Of a DNA stretch of 64,000 bases, positions 11,401 to 18,942 are shown piece after piece. Position numbers and translations under genes: made by a program. The first letter of the stretch is position 1; each line of letters opens with the position of its first letter. Source of the stretch: Ricordea florida. Taxonomy: Eukaryota; Cnidaria; Anthozoa; Corallimorpharia; Ricordeidae. Location: positions 16,540,060 through 16,604,059 of the forward strand of contig OX453287.1 of assembly GCA_949710005.1 (NCBI GenBank). Direction: 5' to 3'. The notes beneath the pieces were generated by a model that saw only the letters and a program-made list of their open reading frames with translations, was not told where the DNA came from and did no database searches.

Positions 11401-14400
11401 CCTCGATAGGTCTACATGCGAGTGTGCACTTAGTGTCTACGGTTTCTGCGCTAGCCACGGTTCTCTCCGGCCTTTCCCTATGGAGGAGTGCGCTGTGGCG
11501 ATTATCTTTGCATATGCTGCACTCCACTTTTCGCGTACAGTTACTGGCCCTGTGGCCTTCGGACAGGCAGCGGTAGCAGAGTCCGGCTTTAAGGATCCAG
11601 TCGGTTTTCTCTTCTAAGGTCTTGGCGCCGAAGGCCTTACACTCCTCTAAACTGTGACCGTCTCGTTCGTGAAATGGACACCGTTTAGTCTCCTCGCTTT
11701 TTTGGCGAAACTCCGGTTTGACATTTGCCGGCCGTGCGTTTGTTTTGAGCGTTCTCCTACTTTGAACTCTCCGATTGGGTGAGGTTGGCGCCCTGATAGA
11801 GGTGAGCATGGTGCCTGCGAGGATATTCGGGTTGTTTTTAATCCTTGAATGCCTTTGAATTACTGAGGAAAATATCTGGAAGCCGGGATAGTCGTCCCCA
11901 TTTTTCTCCGAGTACTTGGCGACTTCCTTCTCCCATTTCCCGCGTAACGAAGGGGGCAATTTCTCCGCAATCGGCTGAATTGTATTTGGGAAGTTCAGGC
12001 AGGCGAGACCGGGCAAGTAAGTCAATTGGCTTTCGACATCGGCGCAAAGATCGGCAAATTCTTGCAGCTTAGCATTTTCATTTTCGCTGAAGGTGGCGGT
12101 TCCGTTCATACGCTTCAACAGTTCCTTAGTTATTACGGCCGCGCTGCCGAAACGTCTTTCCAACTCCCCCCATAAACTGTTCAGCAACGCGCTGGGGTCG
12201 CCCTGTTTCCGTTTCCGGTAATTGTCAACCAATTTTTGAGCTTCTCCGCTGGTGAAACTGCGCAGATAATTTATTTCTTGGACGGGCGAAACGTCAACAT
12301 CCCTGACCATTGCTTTGAAGGCTGCTTTCCACGGGTGAAAGAGCGTAGGGTCTCCGCTGAAAGTGTCGGGGTGACATTTAGGAAGATTTTGTTTGGCCAA
12401 TCCTGTAACTATCTGTTGATTTGCAGAGGTTAATGTTTCAATAAGCTGACTTCCGGTTATGTTAATTGGGGTTGACGTGACAAACGACTGTGGATGTATA
12501 CGCTGGGAATTTTCCCCATAGTTCCCCTGCTGGTTTGTGGTCGCACAAGATTTTGTTGGTGGAATTTTAGAAGTTCTCCTAAGAAGGGTGTTTTCTTGTC
12601 TTTTGGGGTCTCGCGTAAGAGGGGTGCTTTGCTCTGCCGAGTTGCGTTTGGGCTCAGGAATTTCCGGTGGTGAGGACAAATGGACCCATGTGGATGTTCT
12701 TTCTTCGCTTTTAGTTTTGGGGATCCCGGCAATTTCTAGTTTTTCTCCAGTTTCCTCCGCATCTAGTGCTTGTTCGATCGCTCTGAGTTTCGCGTCTGCG
12801 ATTGCGACTTTCTTATTCGCGGCGATAATTGCTAGTTCTTTTTCGTGCTCCGCGCGTTCTTGCTCACGCGTCCGCTCAATTTCCGCTTCGCGTTTTCTGC
12901 GCTCGTGTTCTTTTTCGGCGATCATTCTCTCGAACTCTGCGCTTTCCCGTGCCGCTGCTGCTTCGGCGAGCGCTCTCACTCTGGCTGCGCTGCTCGTTGT
13001 GGACGAGCCTACTGAAGATTTACTACGGCGCGAGCGACGAGATGAACGCGAGCTTGTCTCCAACAATTTGTCGGATTGTCTACCTTTTATTTCTTGTATT
13101 AACTTTATAGCTCGGTCGAGGGTTAGGCCCTCTTCCTCTAGAAGAACGTCTACGTCTCCAAAATAACCGTGCTTGTCTTGCTCTAAAAGACTCATTAATT
13201 CTTGAAGTTTTATCGTAAATTCTTCAGAGACTCCTTCGAGGTCACGCAAGATTCTACCGAGATCCGATCCTTCTTTCAGTTCCTCAGTTGATCGGATAAC
13301 GTCTTTGAGCATCTTATGCAAGACATTTAATTCACGACGTTTCTGACCAGTTTCGTTTTCTAACGCTTTTCTGGAGAGAGTTCTAACTCGTCTACCGGGA
13401 CTCCGAGTTACTGTTCCTTGATGTACTGAGGCCTCCCATTTGTTTGGCGTATCGGCTTCTTCGCCACGCATTTTCGGCACTGTTAGCTCTACTGTTTACG
13501 GCTTACCTCAATCTGTCCTTGGTCAGACTTTTTACTGTCGCGTTCCCAGTACCACGAACACGGGGTGTAGAGTACTGGAGTTCGCCAGTTCAACCTCAGT
13601 GAAGTATGAGACGATCAGCAAGACTTAACGCGTTTATTAGGGTCATGCTAATCGGGCTATATACAACACTCGCGGTAAAAACTAAAAGAGAAAACAGTAA
13701 TTGTTTGAGCTAAAGAAACGAAAAATTAGGGAAGGAATGCCGTAGGACAAAATAAAACATACAGGATACATTGTAAGCGTGACTTACGTCTGATCTTGAC
13801 TCCGGGGTTAAGAAAATGTTGCTCCGTGAATTAAACTAAACTAAAAACTCCGACTACTCCGTGAAACTCCTTACGGTTTGAGTAACTCCTCGCAACTGAC
13901 TAACGTGTCCTTCGGAAAATAGTAATAACATGCTTTTTGACGTAAACTAAATAAAAAACAAAGAAAGCTCTATGTGGTAGCTGAAAAGAACGGATGTCCG
14001 GTAATCATATGAAAGAAGAAAACAAAGGCACAAACAGGAACGAACAAAGAGTTACTTAGGACTACAAAAAAAATCATTGTTCGTGTCTCGAACGTGACAT
14101 TGCTAGCAATTCCTAGCATTTATTAGAATTTCCTAGCAAATTTTCAACAAATTACAAGCAAAATACCAATAGATTATCAACAAGTAAACTGATAAATAGT
14201 CAATATTTGATAGATGGTAATGATTCCCCTTGGATATCCATCAATGCATTCGCCACTAGAAACATATAGCATGTTAATTTTCCCTGGCTGGTAGTATTTC
14301 TACGGATGATAAGTCGGACGCCATCATGCGTATCAGTCAAGGACCAACCTGATCCATGGATATTATCATATTGAGACCTAAGATCCACCCATAAGGTAAA

Positions 14401-16568
14401 TTTATCCTCGTAAAAATCACTTTCGCTCATATTACCGGCATCCCACTGTTGTTTAATACTGCGCCAGAAGTAGTTTGGGCTGACACCTTGTCGAGGTGGT
14501 GGAGCTTGTGTGTCTCAATGACCCAGAGAGCTGTGCTGGTGGGGACTTTGATCCCTGGCAGGTGTAACCAGACGAAAATCAGCCCATGGTCCTCCAGGTT
14601 GGGGGTTGGGCGGCGGGCCGATAACCCGCTCCCGGAAAAAGTAACATATTACAGAAACCGAAACTAGAATTACCACTGCACCCTATCGGGAAGCAGGAGT
14701 ACAAGATGCTAACACCCGGTTGGAGCAACGTGCAAAGCAGAGAATGACGCATAAACTGCCGATGAAACTGCAGCTGTCGCCAAAAGCGTGTGTGAAAATC
14801 GGGCAATGGAATGTAAGAACATTGTTTGAGGCTGGTAAAAGTGAAAGAGAGGGAGACCCCAGCACACCTGGCGACGAACGAGATTGGCAGAGTTGGAGAG
14901 AAAACATCTAACGTGGAATGAGGCAAAGGTCCCTGCACAGAATAGGGTTAGGTGGCGTGCTCTAGTTGAGGACCTATGTTCCACTAGGAACTAAGAGGAT
15001 TAAGTAAGTAAGAAGTAGTTTGGCACCATTCCATTGGAATGTAATCTATTTGGAATCCCATCAACATCAATAACGACTGAAGTAATGTCTGGATTCAAAA
15101 ACTTTTCCGAATCTCTCATACCATTATAACTTTCATCCACAAACAGACACAATATTCCAGTTGCTGATCTTCTAGTCCTGAACATTCATGTGCTTGTAGA
15201 TAATCACGTCCTTCTTCTTGTCAGTGATGGAGTTTCCTTTAGATAGATATTTTTGTAGAAATGCCCTTTCCCAACCTGGTAGTATGTTTTGGCTTCTTGA
15301 GCAAGATAATCACTGGTTATACCTCAATATTCTAATTCAAGATTGGTTTATCAGCATGGGTATAGAAAATGATATTCACTGGTGCTAGTGTCATTTCAAG
15401 TTTCAACAAGTCTCTTTTAAATGCTCTTGGGTAGAATACACCACCGTCATTGAGAATCGGGTGATCAAGGGAATGCAATATTTTATTTTATGAATGACGG
15501 ATAGGAGAAGATCCTTCGATGCCTTTGTATTTATATGCCGTTGCTAGATATTCTACAGAAAGTGGTTGATACTATTGGTCGATTGGTGGTCAGGGATCTG
15601 TCCCATAGATTTTGATTGGGATTTTGGTCTATTTTGACTTTGATTTGAGTTCGATTTTGATTTCGATTTTCCTCTGTATGATTGCATGATTTTGTTAGAT
15701 TTTGTTGGCTTTTGTTGGACTTTCATTAGGTCCCATTTTTTGGGATTCTGATTTGATTTTTATCAGATTTTGATTTTGATCGGATTGATTTTGGTGGGTA
15801 TTTACTGGATTTTGCTGATTTTGAATGATTTTAAAATATTTTTGCTGATTTTGGTTGATTTATGTTTCAATTTTTTCGTGTTGTTTATGCGGCTTCATTT
15901 ATTGCAAACCTAGATTACATTTGGGAGGAAAATGCAGCTTTTGACTGAAAAGAAAACATAAGAACATAAAGAAAAAACATTTATAAAGTCTGGGATTAGT
16001 CAGAAACTGTCGTTTGATATAACAATCCAAGTAGTCAAACAAAGCTCTTCTCTACACAGGCTGGCCCAGTCAACAGCTAGTTAATCAGATCTGCCAACAG
16101 GGCTGTCACCTTGTTGCCAAGAAGCCAAAAAATTTCCGTGGACCAAATGACCAGATTGACTTTTTTTGGAGATTATCCTTTTCAGCGGCAGAAAAGAAGC
16201 TTTTCCGTGAAGGAGCAAGCGGAGAAGCAACCACTTGTCACAACCAAGTATTGCGTATCCTAAAGACCTTGAGAGAAGACCTTCACATGCAGCCATTAAA
16301 GTCCTACCACCTGAAGACAATCCTGCTGTATGAGTGCGAGGCAAACCCATCTCCAAGCCAGTGGCAAAGTAGCTGTTTAGGTGCACGCTTTAAGGGTGCA
16401 CTTAAAAGACTAGAGCATTGTTTGTCACAGAGAAACTGCCCACACTACTTCATTGCAAATCTCAATTTGTTTGAAGAGTTTAATCTACAGGAGTGCCAAG
16501 AGTTACAAGGAAGAGTTCTTAATATCATGGACAGGCCAGAGAAACGTATTGAACCATTATACAGATGA
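5349..16568 (+). CDS. Mab-21 / cGAS-like receptor (cGLR) gene, 3' part, three exons
   Basis: Exons 5349-5499, 5808-5953 and 16060-16568 (TGA at 16566) join in frame through GT-AG introns (phases 2 and 1), giving the C-terminal part of a nucleotidyltransferase-fold Mab-21 protein. Exon A holds a helix (MLNGTQVKSVF) found just before the core strands. Exon B holds PPVTLKI...YSVDLTLAV...FTWPE; its Asp matches the third catalytic acid of cGAS. Exon C holds the helical lobe: GWPS, WRLSFSAAEK, LKSYHLKTILL, RFKGALKRLE and HYFIANLNLF. cGLRs sense nucleic acid in the cytosol and make cyclic dinucleotides. The cGAS zinc-thumb cysteine cluster is absent. Exon A starts mid-codon, so the N-terminus with the Gly-Ser and Glu-x-Asp motifs lies upstream, probably outside the window. 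A Mab-21-like non-enzyme remains possible. Confidence 0.85.
5808..5953 (+). CDS. cGLR exon B with the third active-site Asp
   Basis: The acceptor is ACCCATAG|G and the donor is AAATG|GTACTG at 5954 (a weaker donor). It encodes EGPPVTLKITNN, YSVDLTLAVKDFTWPED and NEWKTRRRNG. The VDLTLAV Asp aligns with the acidic residue that completes the cGAS metal site. Confidence 0.82.
6214..6570 (+). repeat. Left terminal inverted repeat of the nested element
   Basis: Pairs with 15550-15897. AT-rich and internally repetitive. Confidence 0.75.
6583..7146 (-). repeat. BEL/Pao LTR (3' LTR in element orientation)
   Basis: 564 bp, apparently identical to 13536-14099. Flanked on the left by TTGCT. Confidence 0.95.
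7214..13480 (-). CDS. BEL/Pao Gag-Pol polyprotein
   Basis: 2,088 codons in one frame. In order: a charged coiled-coil N-terminus (residues 1-260, many Glu/Arg); a DUF1759-type capsid region starting near 367 (CHPDTFSGDP); zinc knuckles around 630-665 (CYRCLSEGHRASNC and a second Cys set); an aspartic protease with IDDQSNSS near 717; RT with FYVDDG near 1170; RNase H with FSDASED near 1360 and FYTDSK after it; an integrase with an HHCC-type finger near 1700-1740 and catalytic Asp, Asp and Glu in FDVFGPW (about 1775), CDRGTNF (about 1841) and GGAWERQ (about 1888); and a DUF5641-type C-terminus. All catalytic motifs are present, so the protein may be functional. Start at ATG 13480. Confidence 0.95.
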   Translation of the reverse strand: MPKMRGEEADTPNKWEASVHQGTVTRSPGRRVRTLSRKALENETGQKRRELNVLHKMLKDVIRSTEELKEGSDLGRILRDLEGVSEEFTIKLQELMSLLEQDKHGYFGDVDVLLEEEGLTLDRAIKLIQEIKGRQSDKLLETSSRSSRRSRRSKSSVGSSTTSSAARVRALAEAAAARESAEFERMIAEKEHERRKREAEIERTREQERAEHEKELAIIAANKKVAIADAKLRAIEQALDAEETGEKLEIAGIPKTKSEERTSTWVHLSSPPEIPEPKRNSAEQSTPLTRDPKRQENTLLRRTSKIPPTKSCATTNQQGNYGENSQRIHPQSFVTSTPINITGSQLIETLTSANQQIVTGLAKQNLPKCHPDTFSGDPTLFHPWKAAFKAMVRDVDVSPVQEINYLRSFTSGEAQKLVDNYRKRKQGDPSALLNSLWGELERRFGSAAVITKELLKRMNGTATFSENENAKLQEFADLCADVESQLTYLPGLACLNFPNTIQPIAEKLPPSLRGKWEKEVAKYSEKNGDDYPGFQIFSSVIQRHSRIKNNPNILAGTMLTSIRAPTSPNRRVQSRRTLKTNARPANVKPEFRQKSEETKRCPFHERDGHSLEECKAFGAKTLEEKTDWILKAGLCYRCLSEGHRASNCTRKVECSICKDNRHSALLHRERPERTVASAETVDTKCTLACRPIEGGVSCSKLLLVDVNNMEKSNVFHRIYAIIDDQSNSSLISSELADELGAVGQEEKYYLTTCSGEKELKYGRRVTGVTIRSLNGVASDLPTLIECDSIPHDKREIPTPEMAMRFPHLQAIADEIPPLDPNADVHLLLGRDAPELLKVRESKNGPKGAPWAQRLSLGWTIIGQVCLDIVGGPAHVLACRTSLLSANNGEPWETTMEPERYEFVPCPNHFRIKESFTERGVSENDVFRTTREDNDVSLSCEDRKFIEIMKTGIHKNDSGNWEMPLPFRRKDVKMPNNRSQAVNRLNGLIRTLRKKPQMEKDYLEFMQKVLDKGHASPVPSEEVTKSQSGRVWYLPHFGVYHPKKPTQIRVVFDSSAELGGVSLNKELLSGPDLMNSLLGVLIRFRKERTAVMCDIEQMFHSFHVDPGHRDFLRFLWFKDNTPGKPIVEYRMNVHLFGNGPSPAVATFGLRKTATDGEEKFGGEAARFVHRNFYVDDGLTSLPTAKRAIALITTTQAMLATANLRLHKIVSNSVEVMEAFPVEERGKGVRDLDLHRDSLPAQRSLGVYWNLEKDSFTFQVSPPNKPFTRKGVLSIVNSIYDPLGLAVPVLLEGRLLLQRLVAMGKKTNNRPLGWDDPLPDALLTKWQRWRASLEELEKVSVSRCYRSVNFGTAVRREIHAFSDASEDAIGTAVYLRQVDNKGNVCTALLLGQSRVAPLQTTSIPRLELCAAVLGAQAGAKVVKEIDMQIDSVTFYTDSKVVLGYIQNESRRFYVYVANRVQLIRKISSPSQWRYVDTNENPADLATRCLSAQNLASSEWLTGPRSLQEDTGSTKEEQEKIPINEDDPEVRKEVFALNTQAKKRHGLGAERFSRFSSFSSLQRAIANLIVLVKEFKQSKVKERRERKPVTTMNESRLRNPTAMELQQATTVIVQAVQAEAFGEEIELHNSIDLSQETENLASRRERKQTLKRSSLHRLDPFIDNNGILRVGGRLRRAKLEQAEKHPVFLPKNHHVTNLLVHHYHERVHHQGRHITRGAIRQAGYWLIGGHQTIARELGKCVICKKLRGPVLEQRMADLPPDRIEATPPFTNVGFDVFGPWTVHTRKTRGGLANAKRWGLVFTCLYSRAVHIEVLESMDTSSFICALRRFFALRGPASLLRCDRGTNFVGAKSELDDALREMDHNKVERYVREQGCEWLFNPPHASHFGGAWERQIGTIRRVLDAMLAELGSAQLTHELLVTLMAEVTGIVNARPIAAVPSDVDEPQPLSPSMLLTLKTRPLGPPPGNFVPTDLYARRRWRRIQYLADQFWIRWRREYLQALQTRPKWEEPKRNLNAGDVVLVKEQGAHRNDWPIGRVAEAIKSEDGYVRKAQVEMFREGKKKTFLRPIKELVLLVRAPADNHLPCPQTSTP
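13536..14099 (-). repeat. BEL/Pao LTR (5' LTR in element orientation)
   Basis: 564 bp, apparently identical to 6583-7146. Flanked on the right by TTGCT. Confidence 0.95.
14200..15185 (-). pseudogene. Virus-like structural-protein remnant, split by a retroposon
   Basis: Two open segments on the minus strand (about 15185-15024 and 14478-14200) belong to one former reading frame, separated by the LINE-derived insert at 14479-15010. Short motifs such as VDGIPN and LWVDLRS, followed by a strand-rich C-terminus, remind me of the minor capsid (penton-type) proteins of Polinton/Maverick or adintovirus-like elements. That is pattern recall, not a search result. Other plausible origins are a different transposon gene or a host gene fragment. 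Confidence 0.4.
14479..15010 (+). mobile_element. LINE-derived, internally deleted retroposon with target-site duplication
   Basis: 532 bp flanked by a perfect 13-base duplication AGAAGTAGTTTGG (14466-14478 and 15011-15023). Its 5' part contains the beginning of an AP-endonuclease reading frame (KIGQWNVRTLFEAGK, about 14792-14840). Its 3' part encodes a typical end of a non-LTR ORF2 (TWNEAK...NRVRWRALVEDLC). It ends in a TAAG-type microsatellite tail. The middle of ORF2, including RT, is absent, so this copy depended on another element for movement. Confidence 0.8.
15550..15897 (-). repeat. Right terminal inverted repeat of the nested element
   Basis: Reverse complement of 6214-6570 with scattered substitutions. 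It ends about 160 bases before cGLR exon C. Confidence 0.75.
16060..16568 (+). CDS. cGLR terminal exon C
   Basis: The acceptor is TCTCTACACAG|G at 16059. The frame is open to TGA at 16566. It begins by completing a Gly codon to give GWPSQQLV, a hallmark of the family, and carries the whole C-terminal helical lobe. AATAAA signals follow at 16657 and 16883. Confidence 0.87.
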
Positions 16569-16656
16569 ACACTTTTTAAGAAATTCGAAGTGATAATTTG
16601 TAACAAAGTAGAACACATCCATCAAGGTGGGTACGTGTTAAAGGGAGTTGCATTGC

Positions 16657-16662
16657 AATAAA
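16657..16662 (+). terminator. Likely polyadenylation signal of the cGLR gene
   Basis: AATAAA about 90 bases after the stop codon. A second AATAAA lies at 16883-16888. Confidence 0.5.
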
Positions 16663-16985
16663 ATTTTACAGCATATAGCCAGCATGTAACAGAGGCTTTT
16701 TTTGACATTATTGAGTAGAAATACCAATAATAATAATAATTATTATTGTTGTTATTACTGTTATTACATTAAAATGTAAGTAGACTAATTTAGGCTAGCA
16801 AAATGATGTATTATAAAGCAATATTCTTAGGGTTATCACATGTAATGTGCCAAGAGTTTTCATTATGAATTTCTGTTCAGCAAATAAAAGGTACAACTGC
16901 TATTACATTGGGGTGAATAAGTTTCGTATTATATTGTCGTTAAGATTTCACTTAAGTTAATTAGGGGGTTATTTCAACACCTATT

Positions 16986-17342
16986 CTAGCAATAAACTAC
17001 TTGTTTGCGTGGTCCCTTCCAATCAAAGTAGAACCTGGTTGTAAATGTCTTTGGTATGTGAACATGTGGGTTCACTTTCCGCTTTGGGAAAACTTCCTTT
17101 CTTATCTGGCTCATGGATACTCCCTCCTTTTTCAATTTAAGAACCTCCAGCATACGTTTCTTGAGTTGAATGGCTTTTCAAGAATGAAGCCATTTTTCTT
17201 TTGTGTTGATGATGTAATTGTCGAAGCCCCCTGCCTGGTCAGTACATCTCATGGCATGTGTGGTAAATTTTAACTGCATTGTCTTCTCCAGAACTTCACT
17301 GTAGTATCTCTGTGCACATTTGGCTTCCACACCCACTTCGTC
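16986..17342 (-). pseudogene. MRPL28: Mitochondrial ribosomal protein bL28 (MRPL28) terminal exon, broken
   Basis: On the minus strand, an acceptor-like tract ending AACAG at 17343 precedes a segment with RYYSEVLEK, a strand, then GGFDNYIINT, which is the conserved core of bL28m. Two defects are visible. The KPNVH block just upstream is in a different frame from RYYSEVLEK (frameshift near 17315). An in-frame TGA at 17178-17180 interrupts the protein right after NTKEKWLHS, while the frame stays open and protein-like for a further 63 codons to TAG at 16986. No other exons of the gene are seen nearby. It is probably a decayed copy, though sequencing errors could produce the same picture. Confidence 0.65.
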
Positions 17343-17420
17343 CTGTTGATAAAAAGGGGATAACAAAATAAGCTTAAGTCAACAGTCAAGGAGGCACTGA
17401 TTGCACAGTCAACTATTTAA

Positions 17421-18412
17421 CCCTAGACATGCCAGAGGCTGATCTAATCGGCCATGGCATACACTCCTAGACGTGCCAAAGCTGATTAAATTGGCCCATG
17501 TTTCTAAAATCAGTTTTGATTAGATTGTTCTAATAACAGATGCTTGAAATTCACCAATTAAATGCTGACTACTTTCCTAAAGGCTTTCGGAAGTTATAGT
17601 AAGTGGCTGATGTATGGAAAACAGATTGGCGAAGCTAAGCGAAGTCATAGCGTGAACCAAATGCATGCGTTAGTAATGGCGTCCCTTTACACAAGTCATG
17701 AATCCCCTAATGACTCAGAGTTTGAGGTGGATTTGAGAGCCGATAGTAGTGACATTTATTCGCTATCCAAAGAAGCGACAATGAAGATGAGAGAGAAGGT
17801 TCAGAAGGAAGAGGACAGTGAATTGAGTAATTTCTGTATTGAAAATGTCAATGTTTGCACATGTCTACTTGCTCAAACCTGATTTACTGTTAGAGGAGAA
17901 CTTACATTTTGGATGATTTGGAACTTAGTACAAGCCTGTTTCTTTCAGGTTTTGTATTCGCAATACCACACTGGTTCTTATTCAAGCAATTTTGAGAGTT
18001 GATGTTTTGCCAAGTAATTCACTAATTATGCATGTACATATATTATTGCCCTGCTTACCATGTATAATTTGTGCTGTAGGCTACCAAGTATATACAACTG
18101 TTATTTGATGGACAGAATTTGGATTGCTGGCCTTGAATCAGCAATATTTCATAGATTTTTGATAGAAGTCACACCCTTGAGTTCAGTTATAATTTTTTGA
18201 ATTTCATGTTTTGGTATATTATTTACTTTGGTAACCATGGAAACAGTATTAATAACATTCTAATAACCTGCAACTTTAAGATCTGTCTATGAGGATTAAA
18301 GCAGTGTTAACTTGGTTTAAATCTGACCCTTGGTTGCATTTCTATGTTTATTTCAGTACCAGCACCCTGGCATTTGCAGGGCACCCCCCTAAAATGGCTG
18401 ACACATTTAGGG
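17421..18412. mobile_element. piggyBac-like element, about 1.0 kb, probably non-autonomous
   Basis: Flanked by TTAA on both sides (17417-17420 and 18413-18416). The ends begin CCCTAGACATGCCAG and, read inward from the right, CCCTAAATGTGTCAG. A 106-codon ORF at 17562-17882 (acidic, with SLSKEATMKMREK) may be a transposase N-terminal remnant, but I cannot confirm this. The TTAA target and CCCTA ends are the piggyBac hallmarks. Confidence 0.65.
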
Positions 18413-18658
18413 TTAATAACTACAAAGGAGAACAAGAAGTATATTTGTTATAACAAAGCAGCTAATGTATGCCCCTTAAATTTTGCACCAATACTGAATG
18501 GTATTTTATATATCATAAGTACAGTTTTTGTTCTGAGCATGGGCATTTTTGCTACTAAAGGTACTTTTGCTACCTACATTATAGGTAAACAGAATGTTAG
18601 CCAATCGGATCGTAGGATTAACAAATGTATGTTGGTTTCTACTGAGTTTTTAAAATTA

Positions 18659-18942
18659 GGGACGGACCATTAGAAAAGTGATGGGGGGGGGTGGGGAATT
18701 TTCAGCTTGCACGAATTTTTTTTTCGCTCATTGCTTGTGCAAGAATTTTTTTTTCAGGTGAACCGCTCTGCACGAATTTTTTTTACTATGTGTGAAAAAG
18801 TCACAATTGGACCTTCCTTCTGCATGAATTTTTTTTACCTTCTTCTTTGCATGAATTTTTTTCTTGGCATTTTCCCTTGCATGAATTTTTTTTTGGTTTT
18901 TTCCCCACCCCCCCCCCCATCACTTTTCTAATGGTCCGTCCC
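18659..18942. mobile_element. PIF/Harbinger-type MITE, copy 1
   Basis: Terminal inverted repeats of about 30 bases start GGGACGGACCATTAGAAAAG and continue into a G-run (C-run on the other side). The element is flanked by TTA on both sides. The interior holds five or six units of a TGCATGAATTTTTTTT-like word. Other copies are at 28313-28604 and 37310-37600. Confidence 0.85.

Larger units (their letters stand above)
6583..14099 (-). mobile_element. BEL/Pao LTR retrotransposon, structurally complete
   Basis: Two 564-bp LTRs (6583-7146 and 13536-14099), starting TG and ending CA, look identical base for base. The five-base duplication TTGCT flanks the element (6578-6582 and 14100-14104), the size usual for BEL/Pao. 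Between the LTRs lies one uninterrupted minus-strand ORF of 2,088 codons. A purine-rich stretch next to the 3' LTR (minus strand, about 7147-7160) may be the polypurine tract. I could not match a primer-binding site to a particular tRNA. Indistinguishable LTRs plus an intact ORF point to recent insertion. It is antisense to the cGLR gene and nested in the older TIR element. Confidence 0.95.
6214..15897. mobile_element. DNA element with about 350-bp terminal inverted repeats, host of nested insertions
   Basis: 6214-6570 and 15550-15897 are diverged reverse complements, both built of reiterated AAATCAG/AAAATCC-like words and ending internally at CTGTAGAAT. Removing the BEL element (6583-14099) and the LINE-derived insert (14479-15010) leaves about 1.6 kb that includes a virus-like gene fragment on the minus strand. 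Long inverted repeats around a capsid-type gene recall Polinton/Maverick-like elements, but no polymerase or integrase gene remains. I did not resolve a target duplication at the outer ends. The whole element sits in the last cGLR intron. Confidence 0.7.
5954..16059. other. Last cGLR intron, 10.1 kb, almost wholly transposon
   Basis: The intron is bounded by GT at 5954 and AG at 16058-16059. Non-transposon sequence is limited to about 260 bases at the 5' end and 160 bases at the 3' end. I see no host exon inside. Confidence 0.75.

Noticed and set aside
12537..13166. 209-codon plus-strand ORF
   Set aside because: Antisense shadow of the Gag coiled-coil region (Glu/Arg codons read as Ser/Leu/Ala).
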